DNA of 64,000 nucleotides from Verrucomicrobiota bacterium (GTDB lineage Bacteria; Verrucomicrobiota; Verrucomicrobiia; Opitutales; Opitutaceae): the NCBI GenBank assembly GCA_016222805.1, contig JACRQG010000039.1, forward strand, positions 1-64,000, written 5' to 3'. Positions 35,122-43,344 of the stretch are shown in pieces (the stretch's first letter is position 1; every line of letters starts with the position of its first letter). Both the position numbers and the translations under genes were made by a program. The notes beneath the pieces were generated by a model. The model was not told the origin of the DNA, searched no databases, and saw nothing but the letters and a program-made list of their open reading frames with translations.

Positions 35122-35577
35122 ATGTCCGCCGATCTCACCGAGCTCTATCAGCAGGTCATCCTCGACCACAACAAGCGTCCGCGCAACCGCGGCAAACTGC
35201 CCACCGCCACCCGTGTCGCCCATGGCGACAATCCGACCTGTGGCGACCAGTGCAGCGTGTACCTGCGGCTCGACGGCGATCGCATCGCGGAGATCACCTT
35301 CGACGGCTCCGGCTGCGCCATTTCCCAGGCCGCCGCTTCGCTGATGACGACCCAGGTCAAGGGTCGCACCGCCGCCGAAGTGCAGGGGCTCTACGACGAG
35401 TTTCACCGGATTGTGACCACCGGCGAGGCCCCCGAGGAGATCAGCGATCTGGCCGCCTTTGCCGGCGTGCATGCCTTTCCGGCCCGGATCAAGTGCGCCA
35501 CGCTTGGCTGGCATGCCACCTTAAACGCCCTGAAGGGCGACGCCGCGCCGGCGACGACCGAGACCCACCTCGACTGA
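35122..35577 (+). CDS. sufU: SufU-type Fe-S cluster assembly/sulfur transfer protein
   Basis: 151 residues. The three conserved cysteines of SufU/IscU-like proteins are present (C40 in NPTCGD, C65 in GSGCAIS, C125 in IKCATLGW) with Asp42 as the usual zinc ligand. The insert typical of SufU between the second and third Cys is present (VKGRTAAEVQGLYDEFHRIV). In Gram-positive bacteria zinc-bound SufU accepts sulfur from SufS. Here the sufS gene follows after 44 bases, so the pair is an operon. sufB, sufC and sufD are not in this window. The gene starts about 117 bases from the divergent GH116 operon. Confidence 0.93.
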   Translation: MSADLTELYQQVILDHNKRPRNRGKLPTATRVAHGDNPTCGDQCSVYLRLDGDRIAEITFDGSGCAISQAAASLMTTQVKGRTAAEVQGLYDEFHRIVTTGEAPEEISDLAAFAGVHAFPARIKCATLGWHATLNALKGDAAPATTETHLD

Positions 35578-35621
35578 GCCGCCGTCCCTCCCACCGGCCA
35601 GCGCCCTCGTACTCCCTCACC

Positions 35622-36854
35622 ATGTTCTCCGGCCGCGACCTTCGCTCTGATTTTCCCGTGCTGCACCAGCAGGTGAATGGGAAGCCGCTCGTCTACCTCG
35701 ACAATGCGGCCACCGCGCAGAAGCCCCGGCCCGTGATCGACGCCCTGATCCACTTCTACGAACGCGACAACAGCAACGTGCATCGCGGCCTGCACGCGCT
35801 GTCGATGCGCGCCACGCAGGCCTACGAGGGTGCGCGGACCCGCGTCGCCCGGTTCGTCAACGCGGCGGATCCGGCCGAGATCATCTTCACGCGCGGCACG
35901 ACGGAGAGCATCAACCTCGTCGCCCGCGGGCTGGGCGGACGCCTGCAGGCCGGCGACGTCATCCTCACGACCGAGATGGAGCACCACTCCAATCTCGTGC
36001 CCTGGCAGCAGCTCGCCCGCGCCACCGGCGCCACGCTGCGCTATGTGCCGGTGCTGGGGAATGACGCGGAAGGCGGGCTGGATCTCGCGGCGCTCGACAC
36101 CCTGCTTACGCCGCAGGTGAAGGTCTTCGCCTTCACGCACATTTCGAACACCCTCGGCACGATCAACCCGGCCGCCCACCTCTGCGCCCGTGCCCGCGCC
36201 GTTGGCGCCGTGACCGTCATCGATGCGGCGCAGTCGATCGGCCATGGCCCGTTCGACGTGCGCGACCTTGGGGCCGATTTCGTCGCGTTTTCGGGGCACA
36301 AGATGTGCGGCCCAACCGGCATCGGGGTCCTGTACGGCCGGCGTTCCCTGCTCGATGCCCTCGCCCCGGATGAAACCGGCGGCGGCATGGTCGTGAGTGT
36401 CGACTACGCCGGGGCGCGCTGGAAACCGTCACCCGAACGCTTCGAAGCCGGCACGCCCAACGTCGCCGATGCCATCGCCCTCGGCGCCGCCTGCGACTAC
36501 CTTGACCAGGTCGGCCGCGACGCCATCGCCCGGCACGACCAGGCACTCGGGAAACTCGCCTTCGAAAAACTGTCCGCGCTGCCCGGCATCCGGGTCCTGG
36601 GCCCGCGGGGAGAGCGCAGCGGGCTCGTGAGCTTTGCCTTCGCCGACGTGCACGCCCACGACGTGGTGACCTTTGCCGACGAGGACGGCATCGCCCTCCG
36701 CGGCGGTCACCACTGCAACCAGCCGCTGATGCGCAAGCTGGGCCTGGCGAGCACCACCCGCGCCAGCTTCTACCTCTACAACACCGAGGAGGAAATCGAT
36801 CAGCTCGTGACGAGCCTGCGCCGTATCCTGAAGTTTTTCGGCGCCGGGATGTGA
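35622..36854 (+). CDS. sufS: SufS-type cysteine desulfurase
   Basis: 410 residues, the usual size. The group II desulfurase signature set is complete: YLDNAATAQKPRPVIDAL, DNSNVHRGLHALS, FTRGTTESINLVA, EMEHHSNLVPWQ, VTVIDAAQSIGH, PLP-lysine K227 in FSGHKMCGPTG and the persulfide Cys365 in RGGHHCNQPLM. It removes sulfur from L-cysteine and passes it to SufU for Fe-S cluster assembly in the cytoplasm. It is co-transcribed with sufU. An upstream extension in the same frame overlaps sufU and is not used. Confidence 0.95.
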   Translation: MFSGRDLRSDFPVLHQQVNGKPLVYLDNAATAQKPRPVIDALIHFYERDNSNVHRGLHALSMRATQAYEGARTRVARFVNAADPAEIIFTRGTTESINLVARGLGGRLQAGDVILTTEMEHHSNLVPWQQLARATGATLRYVPVLGNDAEGGLDLAALDTLLTPQVKVFAFTHISNTLGTINPAAHLCARARAVGAVTVIDAAQSIGHGPFDVRDLGADFVAFSGHKMCGPTGIGVLYGRRSLLDALAPDETGGGMVVSVDYAGARWKPSPERFEAGTPNVADAIALGAACDYLDQVGRDAIARHDQALGKLAFEKLSALPGIRVLGPRGERSGLVSFAFADVHAHDVVTFADEDGIALRGGHHCNQPLMRKLGLASTTRASFYLYNTEEEIDQLVTSLRRILKFFGAGM

Positions 36855-36931
36855 GCGCGATCGGCTCAGCCGCCGCCCGCCCCACCGGCTCCGGCAGGGC
36901 AAGTGGGGAATTCGCCGCGCGGAGCCGGCAG

Positions 36932-39523
36932 ATGCGGCCGTCTTTCTTCCTTCGATCGCCGGTAGCCTTGCTCGGCCTGCTGGAGCTCTCGATTCTCCCG
37001 TGCGCCCTCGCCGAGCGAAAGGTTGATCACCGCTACTCGCCCGTCACCTGGCATGCCGCCCTCGGCCTGCCGGATGACTGGCACAAGCCGATGGCCAACG
37101 AGCGCGGCGCCCTCCTCTACGATTTCGGACCCGGCCCCTACGCCCAGCCTCTCACCGTCGTCGAGTTCGGCCTGAGAGACCAGCCGCTTCAACCCACCGG
37201 GCAACGCTGGCGCGAGTCCCGCGTGCCCATCGTCGAAACGACGCTCGGCACCGCCAGCGGCACCGCGGTGGCCGTGACCACGCTCGCCGTTCCACCCCGG
37301 GAGACGGCCCCGAGCCGCGCCTCGTTTCCGCGCTATGAGCGGCTCGACGGGATCACCGGCGCACTCGGCTGGGCCCGGCCGACGGTTTCCTGTGGGCCGG
37401 AGTTCCGCAACGTCGCCTGGGGCACGAACCGGCCGATCCGCTACCGGGTCCGCGTCGACGCCGGCGCCCGCAAACGCGTCGCGCTCGGTTTCTGCGAAAG
37501 CTACAAGCCCAGGCTCCACGAGCGGGTCGCCGCCATGCACGTCGAGGGCGCCGCCCCGCAGACCGCCGATCTCGCCCTCACGGCTCCGCGGCACGCGCCG
37601 CAGGTCTTCCTCTTTGAGGCAGGCGACGGCGATGGCGACGGTTGGATCGACATCCGGATCGAAGCCCCGGCCGGACGCGACCCCAACACCACGCTTGCCC
37701 TGATCGCAGTGTATGCCGCTGACGCCCGGCTGGATCGTGAGACTCTCCTCGGGGGAAAGGCGGACGCCGCGGATCCCGCCGAATTGCGAATCGCGTGTGG
37801 CACCGAGTCACTGGCCTTGCCCGGGCGCGTCGATGCCATGGAGGCGGTATTCCCGGAGGAAGGCGTCCCGGTGCTCAAGGTCCGCACCGGCCGTCGCCTT
37901 CGCGCGGATTCCCGCGGCGGCCTCTGGAGCGACGAGGCTCCGTTTGTGTTCACCCGACCGCGCGCCAAGCGGATCGACGCCACCGCCGAGGGCTGGGAGA
38001 TGGAGTTCCCCGCCGGCACCCGCTGCGCAACGGCGTTGGTCTTCTCCGGCCGTGTGGAAGTGGAGGAGGCGACGCGCACCGAGTCGTTCGACTTTGCGGC
38101 CGCCGCCGACGCCGTGACCCGCCGCTGGCGGGCCAGCGAGGTGCCATTCGGACGCGTCACCGTGGGAGATTCGCGCATCCAGGGCCTGGTGGACGTCGCG
38201 ATCCGGACGGTTTACCAGGCTCGCGAACGCCTGCCCCGAGGCGGCCAGTTCAACTCCAGCTTCAGCCTCTACCGCGGTCTCTGGGCCGGGGATGCCGTGT
38301 ACATGATCGAACTGGCCGCGCTGCTCGGCGACTTCGCCCGCGCCCGGGAGTGCCTCGACACCCTGTTCTCATTCCAGAATTCCGAGGGGCTGATCGCGGA
38401 GATGCCTCCGCTCCTCCTTTATCGCACGACCCCGGCGGTGGCTTGGGCGCTGGTGCGATACGCGCAGCTCAGTGGAGATTGGGCCGCCGTCGAGTCCCGG
38501 TGGCCCGACCTGCTCCGGGCGGTGGCGGCGTTGCGCACGGCCCGCGAAACCACGCAGCAAAACCCGGGAGCCGCCAACGCCGGCCTCCTGCCCGCGGGCT
38601 TCAACGACGGCGGCATCGCCGAGATCGGCGCGGAGTATTCTTCCGTGTACTGGGCCATGATCGGCCTGCGCGCCCTCGCCGACGCCGGCCACCGCATCGG
38701 CCGCCCCGCGGACGCGACGGCCATGGCCCGGCTGGCGGATGACTTCTCCGGTGCCTTCGAACAGGCCCACCGGCGCGATGAACGCACGGATTCGCGGGGA
38801 AACCCATATCTGCCGGTCCGCGTCGGGCCCGCCCGATCGGACGATCCTCCCCAGCTCGCGCAATGGGCGGTCCTGGAATACCACCTTTTCGGCCGCGGTA
38901 CACCGCTCGAGAGCACGCTCCTTCGGGGCACCCTGGCGATGCTCGAGGCGGCCGAAATCCAAGGTTTGCCCCACAGCGTGGGTTGGATGCGCGATGGCCT
39001 GTGGGCCGGTTACGGATCGCTCTACGCCCATCTTCCCTTGTTGCAGGGCCGGCCCGCCAAGGCGGCCGACCTGCTATACGCGGTCGCCAATCATGCCTCG
39101 CCGCTGGGCGGCTGGGTCGAGGAACAGGCGCAGAAGGCTGCGCCCCCCAAGACCGCCGGGGACCAACCGCACGTCTGGGCCGCCTCTCTCTTCGCCCGCC
39201 TCTGCCTTTCACTGCTCGCCTACGAACGCGATGACACGATCCATCTCCTTGCCGGGGTCCCGGCGGAGTGGCTGCGCCCAGGTGCCGTCAATTGCCTCCG
39301 GGAGGTGCGCACCGCCCGTGGACCGCTCTCCCTGCGGCTCGAGGTGAGCTCCGACGGAAAACGGGCAACGCTGGAGGTGGATCGCCCGGCTGGCGCACCG
39401 GCAGTGGTGCAAGCGGCGGCACTCGCGGCCGCTGGTTTTCGGCCCGACCCAGGGACAACTCCACAGGGTCACCTGTCACTTCCGGCCGAGGGAAAGCAAA
39501 CCGTACGCTGGGTGCGAGACTGA
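36932..39523 (+). CDS. Secreted six-hairpin glycosidase-like protein
   Basis: 863 residues from the ATG at 36932, which has GGAG 7 bases upstream and starts a signal peptide (FLRSPVALLGLLELSILPCALA); an ATG at 36851 overlapping sufS is less likely. An N-terminal beta-rich half (~30-430) is followed by an (alpha/alpha)6-type half: LPRGGQFNSSFSLYRGLWAG, LDTLFSFQNSEGLIAEMP, LPAGFNDGGIAEIGAEYSS, QWAVLEYHLFGRG and HLLAGVPAEWL near the end. This layout resembles alpha-rhamnosidase- or glucoamylase-like clans, in which Glu/Asp residues act in the barrel. I cannot assign a CAZy family. It follows sufS closely but looks functionally unrelated to it. Confidence 0.75.
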   Translation: MRPSFFLRSPVALLGLLELSILPCALAERKVDHRYSPVTWHAALGLPDDWHKPMANERGALLYDFGPGPYAQPLTVVEFGLRDQPLQPTGQRWRESRVPIVETTLGTASGTAVAVTTLAVPPRETAPSRASFPRYERLDGITGALGWARPTVSCGPEFRNVAWGTNRPIRYRVRVDAGARKRVALGFCESYKPRLHERVAAMHVEGAAPQTADLALTAPRHAPQVFLFEAGDGDGDGWIDIRIEAPAGRDPNTTLALIAVYAADARLDRETLLGGKADAADPAELRIACGTESLALPGRVDAMEAVFPEEGVPVLKVRTGRRLRADSRGGLWSDEAPFVFTRPRAKRIDATAEGWEMEFPAGTRCATALVFSGRVEVEEATRTESFDFAAAADAVTRRWRASEVPFGRVTVGDSRIQGLVDVAIRTVYQARERLPRGGQFNSSFSLYRGLWAGDAVYMIELAALLGDFARARECLDTLFSFQNSEGLIAEMPPLLLYRTTPAVAWALVRYAQLSGDWAAVESRWPDLLRAVAALRTARETTQQNPGAANAGLLPAGFNDGGIAEIGAEYSSVYWAMIGLRALADAGHRIGRPADATAMARLADDFSGAFEQAHRRDERTDSRGNPYLPVRVGPARSDDPPQLAQWAVLEYHLFGRGTPLESTLLRGTLAMLEAAEIQGLPHSVGWMRDGLWAGYGSLYAHLPLLQGRPAKAADLLYAVANHASPLGGWVEEQAQKAAPPKTAGDQPHVWAASLFARLCLSLLAYERDDTIHLLAGVPAEWLRPGAVNCLREVRTARGPLSLRLEVSSDGKRATLEVDRPAGAPAVVQAAALAAAGFRPDPGTTPQGHLSLPAEGKQTVRWVRD

Positions 39524-39609
39524 GGGGAACGATTCCTGGCGTCGCTCCAACGGAGAACGAGGCCGGATTCCGCTTGGCCGCTCCCCGGCTTCTGCAAGCC
39601 TTCGCCGCC

Positions 39610-39870
39610 ATGGACTGCCGCCCTGGCTGCGGTGCCTGTTGCATCGCCCCCTCCCTCTCCTCCCCCATCCCTGGCATGCCGTACGGGAAACCCGCAGGCA
39701 TCCCTTGCGTGCAACTGCTGCCGGACTACCGCTGCGCCATCTTCGGCCACCCGGACCGGCCCGCGGTGTGCAACAGTCTGCGCCCGATGGAGAGCATGTG
39801 CGGCCATCACCGCGACGAGGCGCTGCAGTACCTCAGTGCGCTTGAACTGGCCACGCGGCCGGCACCGTGA
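39610..39870 (+). CDS. Small YkgJ-like cysteine-cluster protein
   Basis: 86 residues with eight cysteines. The N-terminal CRPGCGACCIAPS block, PCVQLLPDYRCAIFGHP, PAVCNSLRP and MCGHHRDEA match the YkgJ/UPF0153 zinc- or iron-chelating family. The function is not established; metal binding in the cytoplasm is expected. The ATG at 39610 has no strong Shine-Dalgarno. It lies 86 bases after the six-hairpin gene and is convergent with the CDF transporter gene. Confidence 0.82.
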   Translation: MDCRPGCGACCIAPSLSSPIPGMPYGKPAGIPCVQLLPDYRCAIFGHPDRPAVCNSLRPMESMCGHHRDEALQYLSALELATRPAP

Positions 39871-39933
39871 TCCCTTTTCGCGGGTGGCAGCGTCCCACCG
39901 CTGAGCCGGCGGCCGGATGAGACTGTCGCACGA

Positions 39934-40815
39934 TCACACCGGACCGGCTCCGGCCGGCTCGATGTGCACAATCACGTGCTGAATCGAAAGCCGGGAGCCC
40001 TTCAACCGATCGCTGACGCCGTGGGCGATCGCGTGTCCCTGCCGGACCGAAATCTCCCCGTCCACCTCGACGTGGATCTCGACCAGCAGACCGAGGCCGC
40101 TCTTGCGGGCATGGCACTTTTCGATGCGCACGACCCCTGGCTCCGCCGCCGCAATGCCGCGAATCTCCTTTATCACGGCATCCGGCTGGGCGGCATCCAT
40201 GATTTCCCCCAACGCGGTGCGCAGGATCTGCGAGCCGTTGTAGAGAATGACCGCGCAGGCCAACAGCGCCGCCCAATCGTCAGCGCACTCATAACCTTCG
40301 CCCCCAATCAACGCGATCGAAATGCCGACAAACGCCGCCACCGACGTGATGGCGTCGGAACGGTGATGCCAGGCATCGCCCGTGACCGCGGTGCTCGTCA
40401 ATTCGTTGCCGACTCGCAGGACAAACCGGAACAGCGATTCCTTGGTCACAATCACCAGGACCAGGACCAGAAGGGTGTACCAGGCGGGTGCGTGGTGCGG
40501 AGTGATGATTTCCCGCACACTCTGGACCGCGATCAGGACCGCCGCCCCCAGCAGGGCCAGGGCAACGGCCACGCCCGCAATCGACTCGGCCTTGCCGTGA
40601 CCATAGGGATGATCCTCGTCGGGAGGCCGGGAGGAGACCTTCAATCCGGTCCAGACGACCATCGAACTCACGATGTCGGTGGCGGACTCAATCCCGTCCG
40701 CGATCAGCGCGTAGCAGTTGCCGATGATGCCGGTCACGATCTTGATGATCGCGAGGACCACGTTCACGGCCATGCCGATGCCAGCTGCCTTCAAGCCTGC
40801 CTGGGCGGAATGCAT
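39934..40815 (-). CDS. Cation diffusion facilitator (CDF) family transporter
   Basis: 293 residues from the ATG at 40815 (CGGAG upstream). Six membrane segments lie between about residues 8 and 205. The metal-site signatures are present: ALIADGIESATDIVSSMVVW in the second helix, EDHPYGHGKAESIAG, and WHHRSDAITSVAAFVG in the fifth helix. A C-terminal cytoplasmic ferredoxin-like domain follows (IRGIAAAEPGVVRIEKCHAR, VEIHVEVDGEISVRQGHAIAH). It exports divalent cations, mostly Zn or Mn, Fe or Co, by proton antiport. The D/HxxxD pair suggests a Zn or Fe/Zn type. Specificity is not decided. Confidence 0.93.
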   Translation of the reverse strand: MHSAQAGLKAAGIGMAVNVVLAIIKIVTGIIGNCYALIADGIESATDIVSSMVVWTGLKVSSRPPDEDHPYGHGKAESIAGVAVALALLGAAVLIAVQSVREIITPHHAPAWYTLLVLVLVIVTKESLFRFVLRVGNELTSTAVTGDAWHHRSDAITSVAAFVGISIALIGGEGYECADDWAALLACAVILYNGSQILRTALGEIMDAAQPDAVIKEIRGIAAAEPGVVRIEKCHARKSGLGLLVEIHVEVDGEISVRQGHAIAHGVSDRLKGSRLSIQHVIVHIEPAGAGPV

Positions 40816-40990
40816 GGTCGGGAACTCCGGAAGGTCGAATCCATGGAAGACCCGGGAAGTGTGCGGGCCTTTCACCCGTGGGATCAAGAACTCCGCTTCG
40901 GCCATCGACATTCCAGGGCCGGAAGGACGCGCCAATCGCGCGGAAGACCTGGCGGCCACCGGTGGAAGGCGCAGCGCGGCGTCCCCCGCG

Positions 40991-41104
40991 TCAGCGATCC
41001 CCTCGGTCACCGACGCCCGCCAGCAGCACCACGATCAGAATGACGGCGAACAGGATCACCTCGGGGAGTCCGAATCGGCCGGCGAAAAGGGCGAACAGCG
41101 GCAT
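40991..41104 (-). CDS. TatA-like single-helix microprotein
   Basis: 37 residues: MPLFALFAGRFGLPEVILFA, then VILIVVLLAGVGDRGDR. A Phe-Gly-Leu-Pro-Glu-Val turn leading into a ~16-residue hydrophobic helix is the N-terminal pattern of TatA/TatE proteins, but the amphipathic helix that should follow is absent and the protein ends after a short Asp/Arg tail. It sits 15 bases downstream of the beta-propeller glycosidase gene on the same strand and has no strong Shine-Dalgarno. It could be a degenerate TatA, a small membrane peptide or a chance frame. Expression is not demonstrated. Confidence 0.4.
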   Translation of the reverse strand: MPLFALFAGRFGLPEVILFAVILIVVLLAGVGDRGDR

Positions 41105-41119
41105 GGCGGCGGAGCTGGC

Positions 41120-42196
41120 TTACGGCCGGGGCGAAGCCGCCCGCAGATCCCGCGACGTGGCGAGAGCGATCACCCGTCCCTGGTCTCCCACCGCACAGTA
41201 GAAATGGTAGACCACCCCGGCGTGGCGGAGAATCCACGGCTTATGGGCGTACTTCGCATCCCACGGTTCCGACGGTGCCACGAGGTCCGGGCCCGTCCAC
41301 TTCGTCCAATGCACGAGATCGCGCGACACCGCAAAGGTGTCGAAGGCCCCCGGCTTCCAGAAGGCCCCAAAATAGAACATCACCCACAGATCTCCCCAGC
41401 GCACGATTTGCGGGTCACCGCTGATCACTCCTCGCTTGGAGCCGGCCGGGCGCTCGTTTTCGAGCACATGGGCGTCGCCGTGGCGCCGCCAGACGCGGAG
41501 GTCCTCCGACACGGCAATCCCGATACGCTCGCTGTCGCGCGGGGCGCGGGCGTTGTAGAACATCACAAACCGCGCCCCTAACGTGCGAGTCTCGTCGCGG
41601 AAGACATGGCTCTTGAACAAGGTATCCCGCTCGAACGGCCGCGCGTCGGGATCTCCCGGCGACAGGACGGGGTTGCGGTCGAGCCGATGCCAAGTTTCCG
41701 CCCGCGAAGGGTCGGAGGTCCAGGCAAGGCCGATCGAGAGCGGCGGGGTTTCGTAACCGGTCTTGCTTCCTCCCAGGTACGACAGCCAGTAGCGGCCCCC
41801 TTCCGGCTGCAGCTCCCAGGTGCCTTCCCACCGCGGATCGATCAGGGCCAGTCCGCCGGCCGCCTGCTCCGCATCCCAGCCGCTTCGCGCCCGGGGCAGG
41901 ATCACGCCCGTCGGACGCCAGTCGAGGAGGTTATCGCTCGTGGCGAGCCGCGTCTCGTAGCCGCGGCCATCAAAGGCGATGTACATCATATACCAACGAC
42001 CCCCGTGGCGAAACACGTTGGGACAGTCGATCATCTCCTCGGCGCTACCCCGGAGCACGATGCCGTATTTGTAGGGCGTCCTGACCGCCTCGTGGATCCG
42101 CTGCATCACCTCCGGTTCGATCGCGGCCGGCGCGGTGGAGCCGGTCGCACCGGCAAGGCTGAGCGCGGTCGCGGCCAGGAAGAGCAGAGATTTCAT
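41120..42196 (-). CDS. Secreted beta-propeller glycosidase (GH43/GH130-like)
   Basis: 358 residues from the ATG at 42196, with signal peptide SLLFLAATALSLAGATGS. The five-bladed propeller pattern is visible as repeated WYMMY/FVMFY/YWLSY/WVMFY strands. Acidic motifs include EMIDCPNVFRHGGRWYMMYI, WELQPEGGRYWLSYLGG, ISGDPQIVRWGDLWVMFYF and DAKYAHKPWILRHAGVVYHF. These features match the GH43/GH130 and related clan (beta-fructosidase-like) superfamily. The substrate and exact family are not resolved. It lies upstream of, and on the same strand as, the TatA-like microprotein and the CDF gene, but joint expression is not certain. Confidence 0.78.
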   Translation of the reverse strand: MKSLLFLAATALSLAGATGSTAPAAIEPEVMQRIHEAVRTPYKYGIVLRGSAEEMIDCPNVFRHGGRWYMMYIAFDGRGYETRLATSDNLLDWRPTGVILPRARSGWDAEQAAGGLALIDPRWEGTWELQPEGGRYWLSYLGGSKTGYETPPLSIGLAWTSDPSRAETWHRLDRNPVLSPGDPDARPFERDTLFKSHVFRDETRTLGARFVMFYNARAPRDSERIGIAVSEDLRVWRRHGDAHVLENERPAGSKRGVISGDPQIVRWGDLWVMFYFGAFWKPGAFDTFAVSRDLVHWTKWTGPDLVAPSEPWDAKYAHKPWILRHAGVVYHFYCAVGDQGRVIALATSRDLRAASPRP

Positions 42197-42361
42197 CGAT
42201 GAGGCGGCGGAAAGGCAGCTTGGCCTTGGCACAAGGCGGTCGCGGCGAGCCCGACCCCGCCAACCAAAGCGCAGCCGCCCGCCGGGGCAAGGAGGACCCG
42301 GACCCGCTTCCGCCCTTGCTCCCCGTCCGGTCCCGGACCACTGCATTGTCTCGCCTGCCCC

Positions 42362-42853
42362 ATGAAAACGCTCTCCCTCCGTCTCCTGCTCCCCGCCCTC
42401 CTGCACGCCGCCCCCACCTCCCCGGCCGCGACCACCAACGGTTCCCCGGACCGCGACCAGATTCTGGCGGTGGTGCAGCAGTTCTTCGACGCGATGGCGG
42501 CGAAGAACGGAGAGGCGTTGCGGGCCCTGTTTGTTCCCGGCGCCCAGGTCGCCTCGCTGCGAATGACCGCGGGCGGCCCCGTGCTCCGGCAACGGACCGC
42601 CGAAGAAGATGCCCAGCGGATTCCGGCCAATCCCGATCGCCTGCTCGAACGCATGTGGACGCCGACCGTCCTCGTCGACGGCCGGATCGCCGTCGTCTGG
42701 ACGCCCTATGACTTCCACATCAACGGCCGATTTTCCCACAGCGGAACCGACGCCTTCACGTTGTTCAAGACGGACGCCGGTTGGAAGATTGCCATGGTGG
42801 GTTACTCGGTGGAACCCGACGCCCCCTCCCGGCATCCGCAGGGTCCACCCTAA
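42362..42853 (+). CDS. Secreted NTF2-like (SnoaL/DUF4440-type) protein
   Basis: 163 residues with a signal-like N-terminus (LSLRLLLPALLHAAPTSPAA). The cone-shaped NTF2-like domain follows: DRDQILAVVQQFFDAMAAKNGEALRALFVPGA, DRLLERMWTPTVLVDGRIAVVW, PYDFHINGRFSHSGTDAFTLFKTDAGWKIAMVGYS. Proteins of this fold range from ketosteroid-isomerase-like enzymes to non-catalytic binding domains, so the role is unknown. It is divergent from the beta-propeller glycosidase gene and convergent with ilvN. Confidence 0.82.
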   Translation: MKTLSLRLLLPALLHAAPTSPAATTNGSPDRDQILAVVQQFFDAMAAKNGEALRALFVPGAQVASLRMTAGGPVLRQRTAEEDAQRIPANPDRLLERMWTPTVLVDGRIAVVWTPYDFHINGRFSHSGTDAFTLFKTDAGWKIAMVGYSVEPDAPSRHPQGPP

Positions 42854-42866
42854 CCGGATCGGCGGA

Positions 42867-43304
42867 TCAATCGCGAATTCCAGGCGGATGGCAGGCCGTC
42901 GGAGCGGGCGTCAGGAAGCGGGCGAAGTCCGCGGCCGTGAGGTCCGGCCGCCGCCGCACCTCCAGCACGTCGTACAACCGGGCGAGTTGGCGTTCGACTT
43001 GTTCGATGCGCGGCTCGCCGGGCACCAAGAGGTGGATGCAACTCGCCTGTCCGTCGCCGAGCGGCACGCAGAGGATGGCGTCCAGGTTGAAGCCACGTCG
43101 GGCAAACAACCCGGTGACATGGGACATTGTGCCGGGGTGATTGCGGACCCGGAGTTCAAGGACGATGCCACCCGCGCCGGCACTCCGCGAGGATTCGAGA
43201 CCCCGTTTGGTCAAAAGTTGATCGGACGACCCGCCTGGCGCAGATGGAGCGGACTCCGGCGACGGCCTGGGAACGGGTCGAAAGTTCGAGGATTGGTCTT
43301 TCAT
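42867..43304 (-). CDS. ilvN: Acetolactate synthase small (regulatory) subunit
   Basis: 145 residues. A low-complexity N-terminal extension of ~40 residues precedes an ACT domain: GIVLELRVRNHPGTMSHVTG, then LFARRGFNLDAILCVPLGDG and ASCIHLLVPGEPRIEQVERQ. The RNHPGxMxHVxGLFARRxFNxxxILCxP pattern is that of the short E. coli IlvN (AHAS I), not of the longer IlvH type. The subunit binds valine and makes the holoenzyme feedback-sensitive. It lies 40 bases downstream of ilvB and shares its attenuated transcript. An upstream Met in the same frame (43355) would overlap ilvB and is not chosen. Confidence 0.92.
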   Translation of the reverse strand: MKDQSSNFRPVPRPSPESAPSAPGGSSDQLLTKRGLESSRSAGAGGIVLELRVRNHPGTMSHVTGLFARRGFNLDAILCVPLGDGQASCIHLLVPGEPRIEQVERQLARLYDVLEVRRRPDLTAADFARFLTPAPTACHPPGIRD

Positions 43305-43344
43305 CGGAAGAGGTGAAGAAGGGTGAGACGGAGCCGGAAATGCG

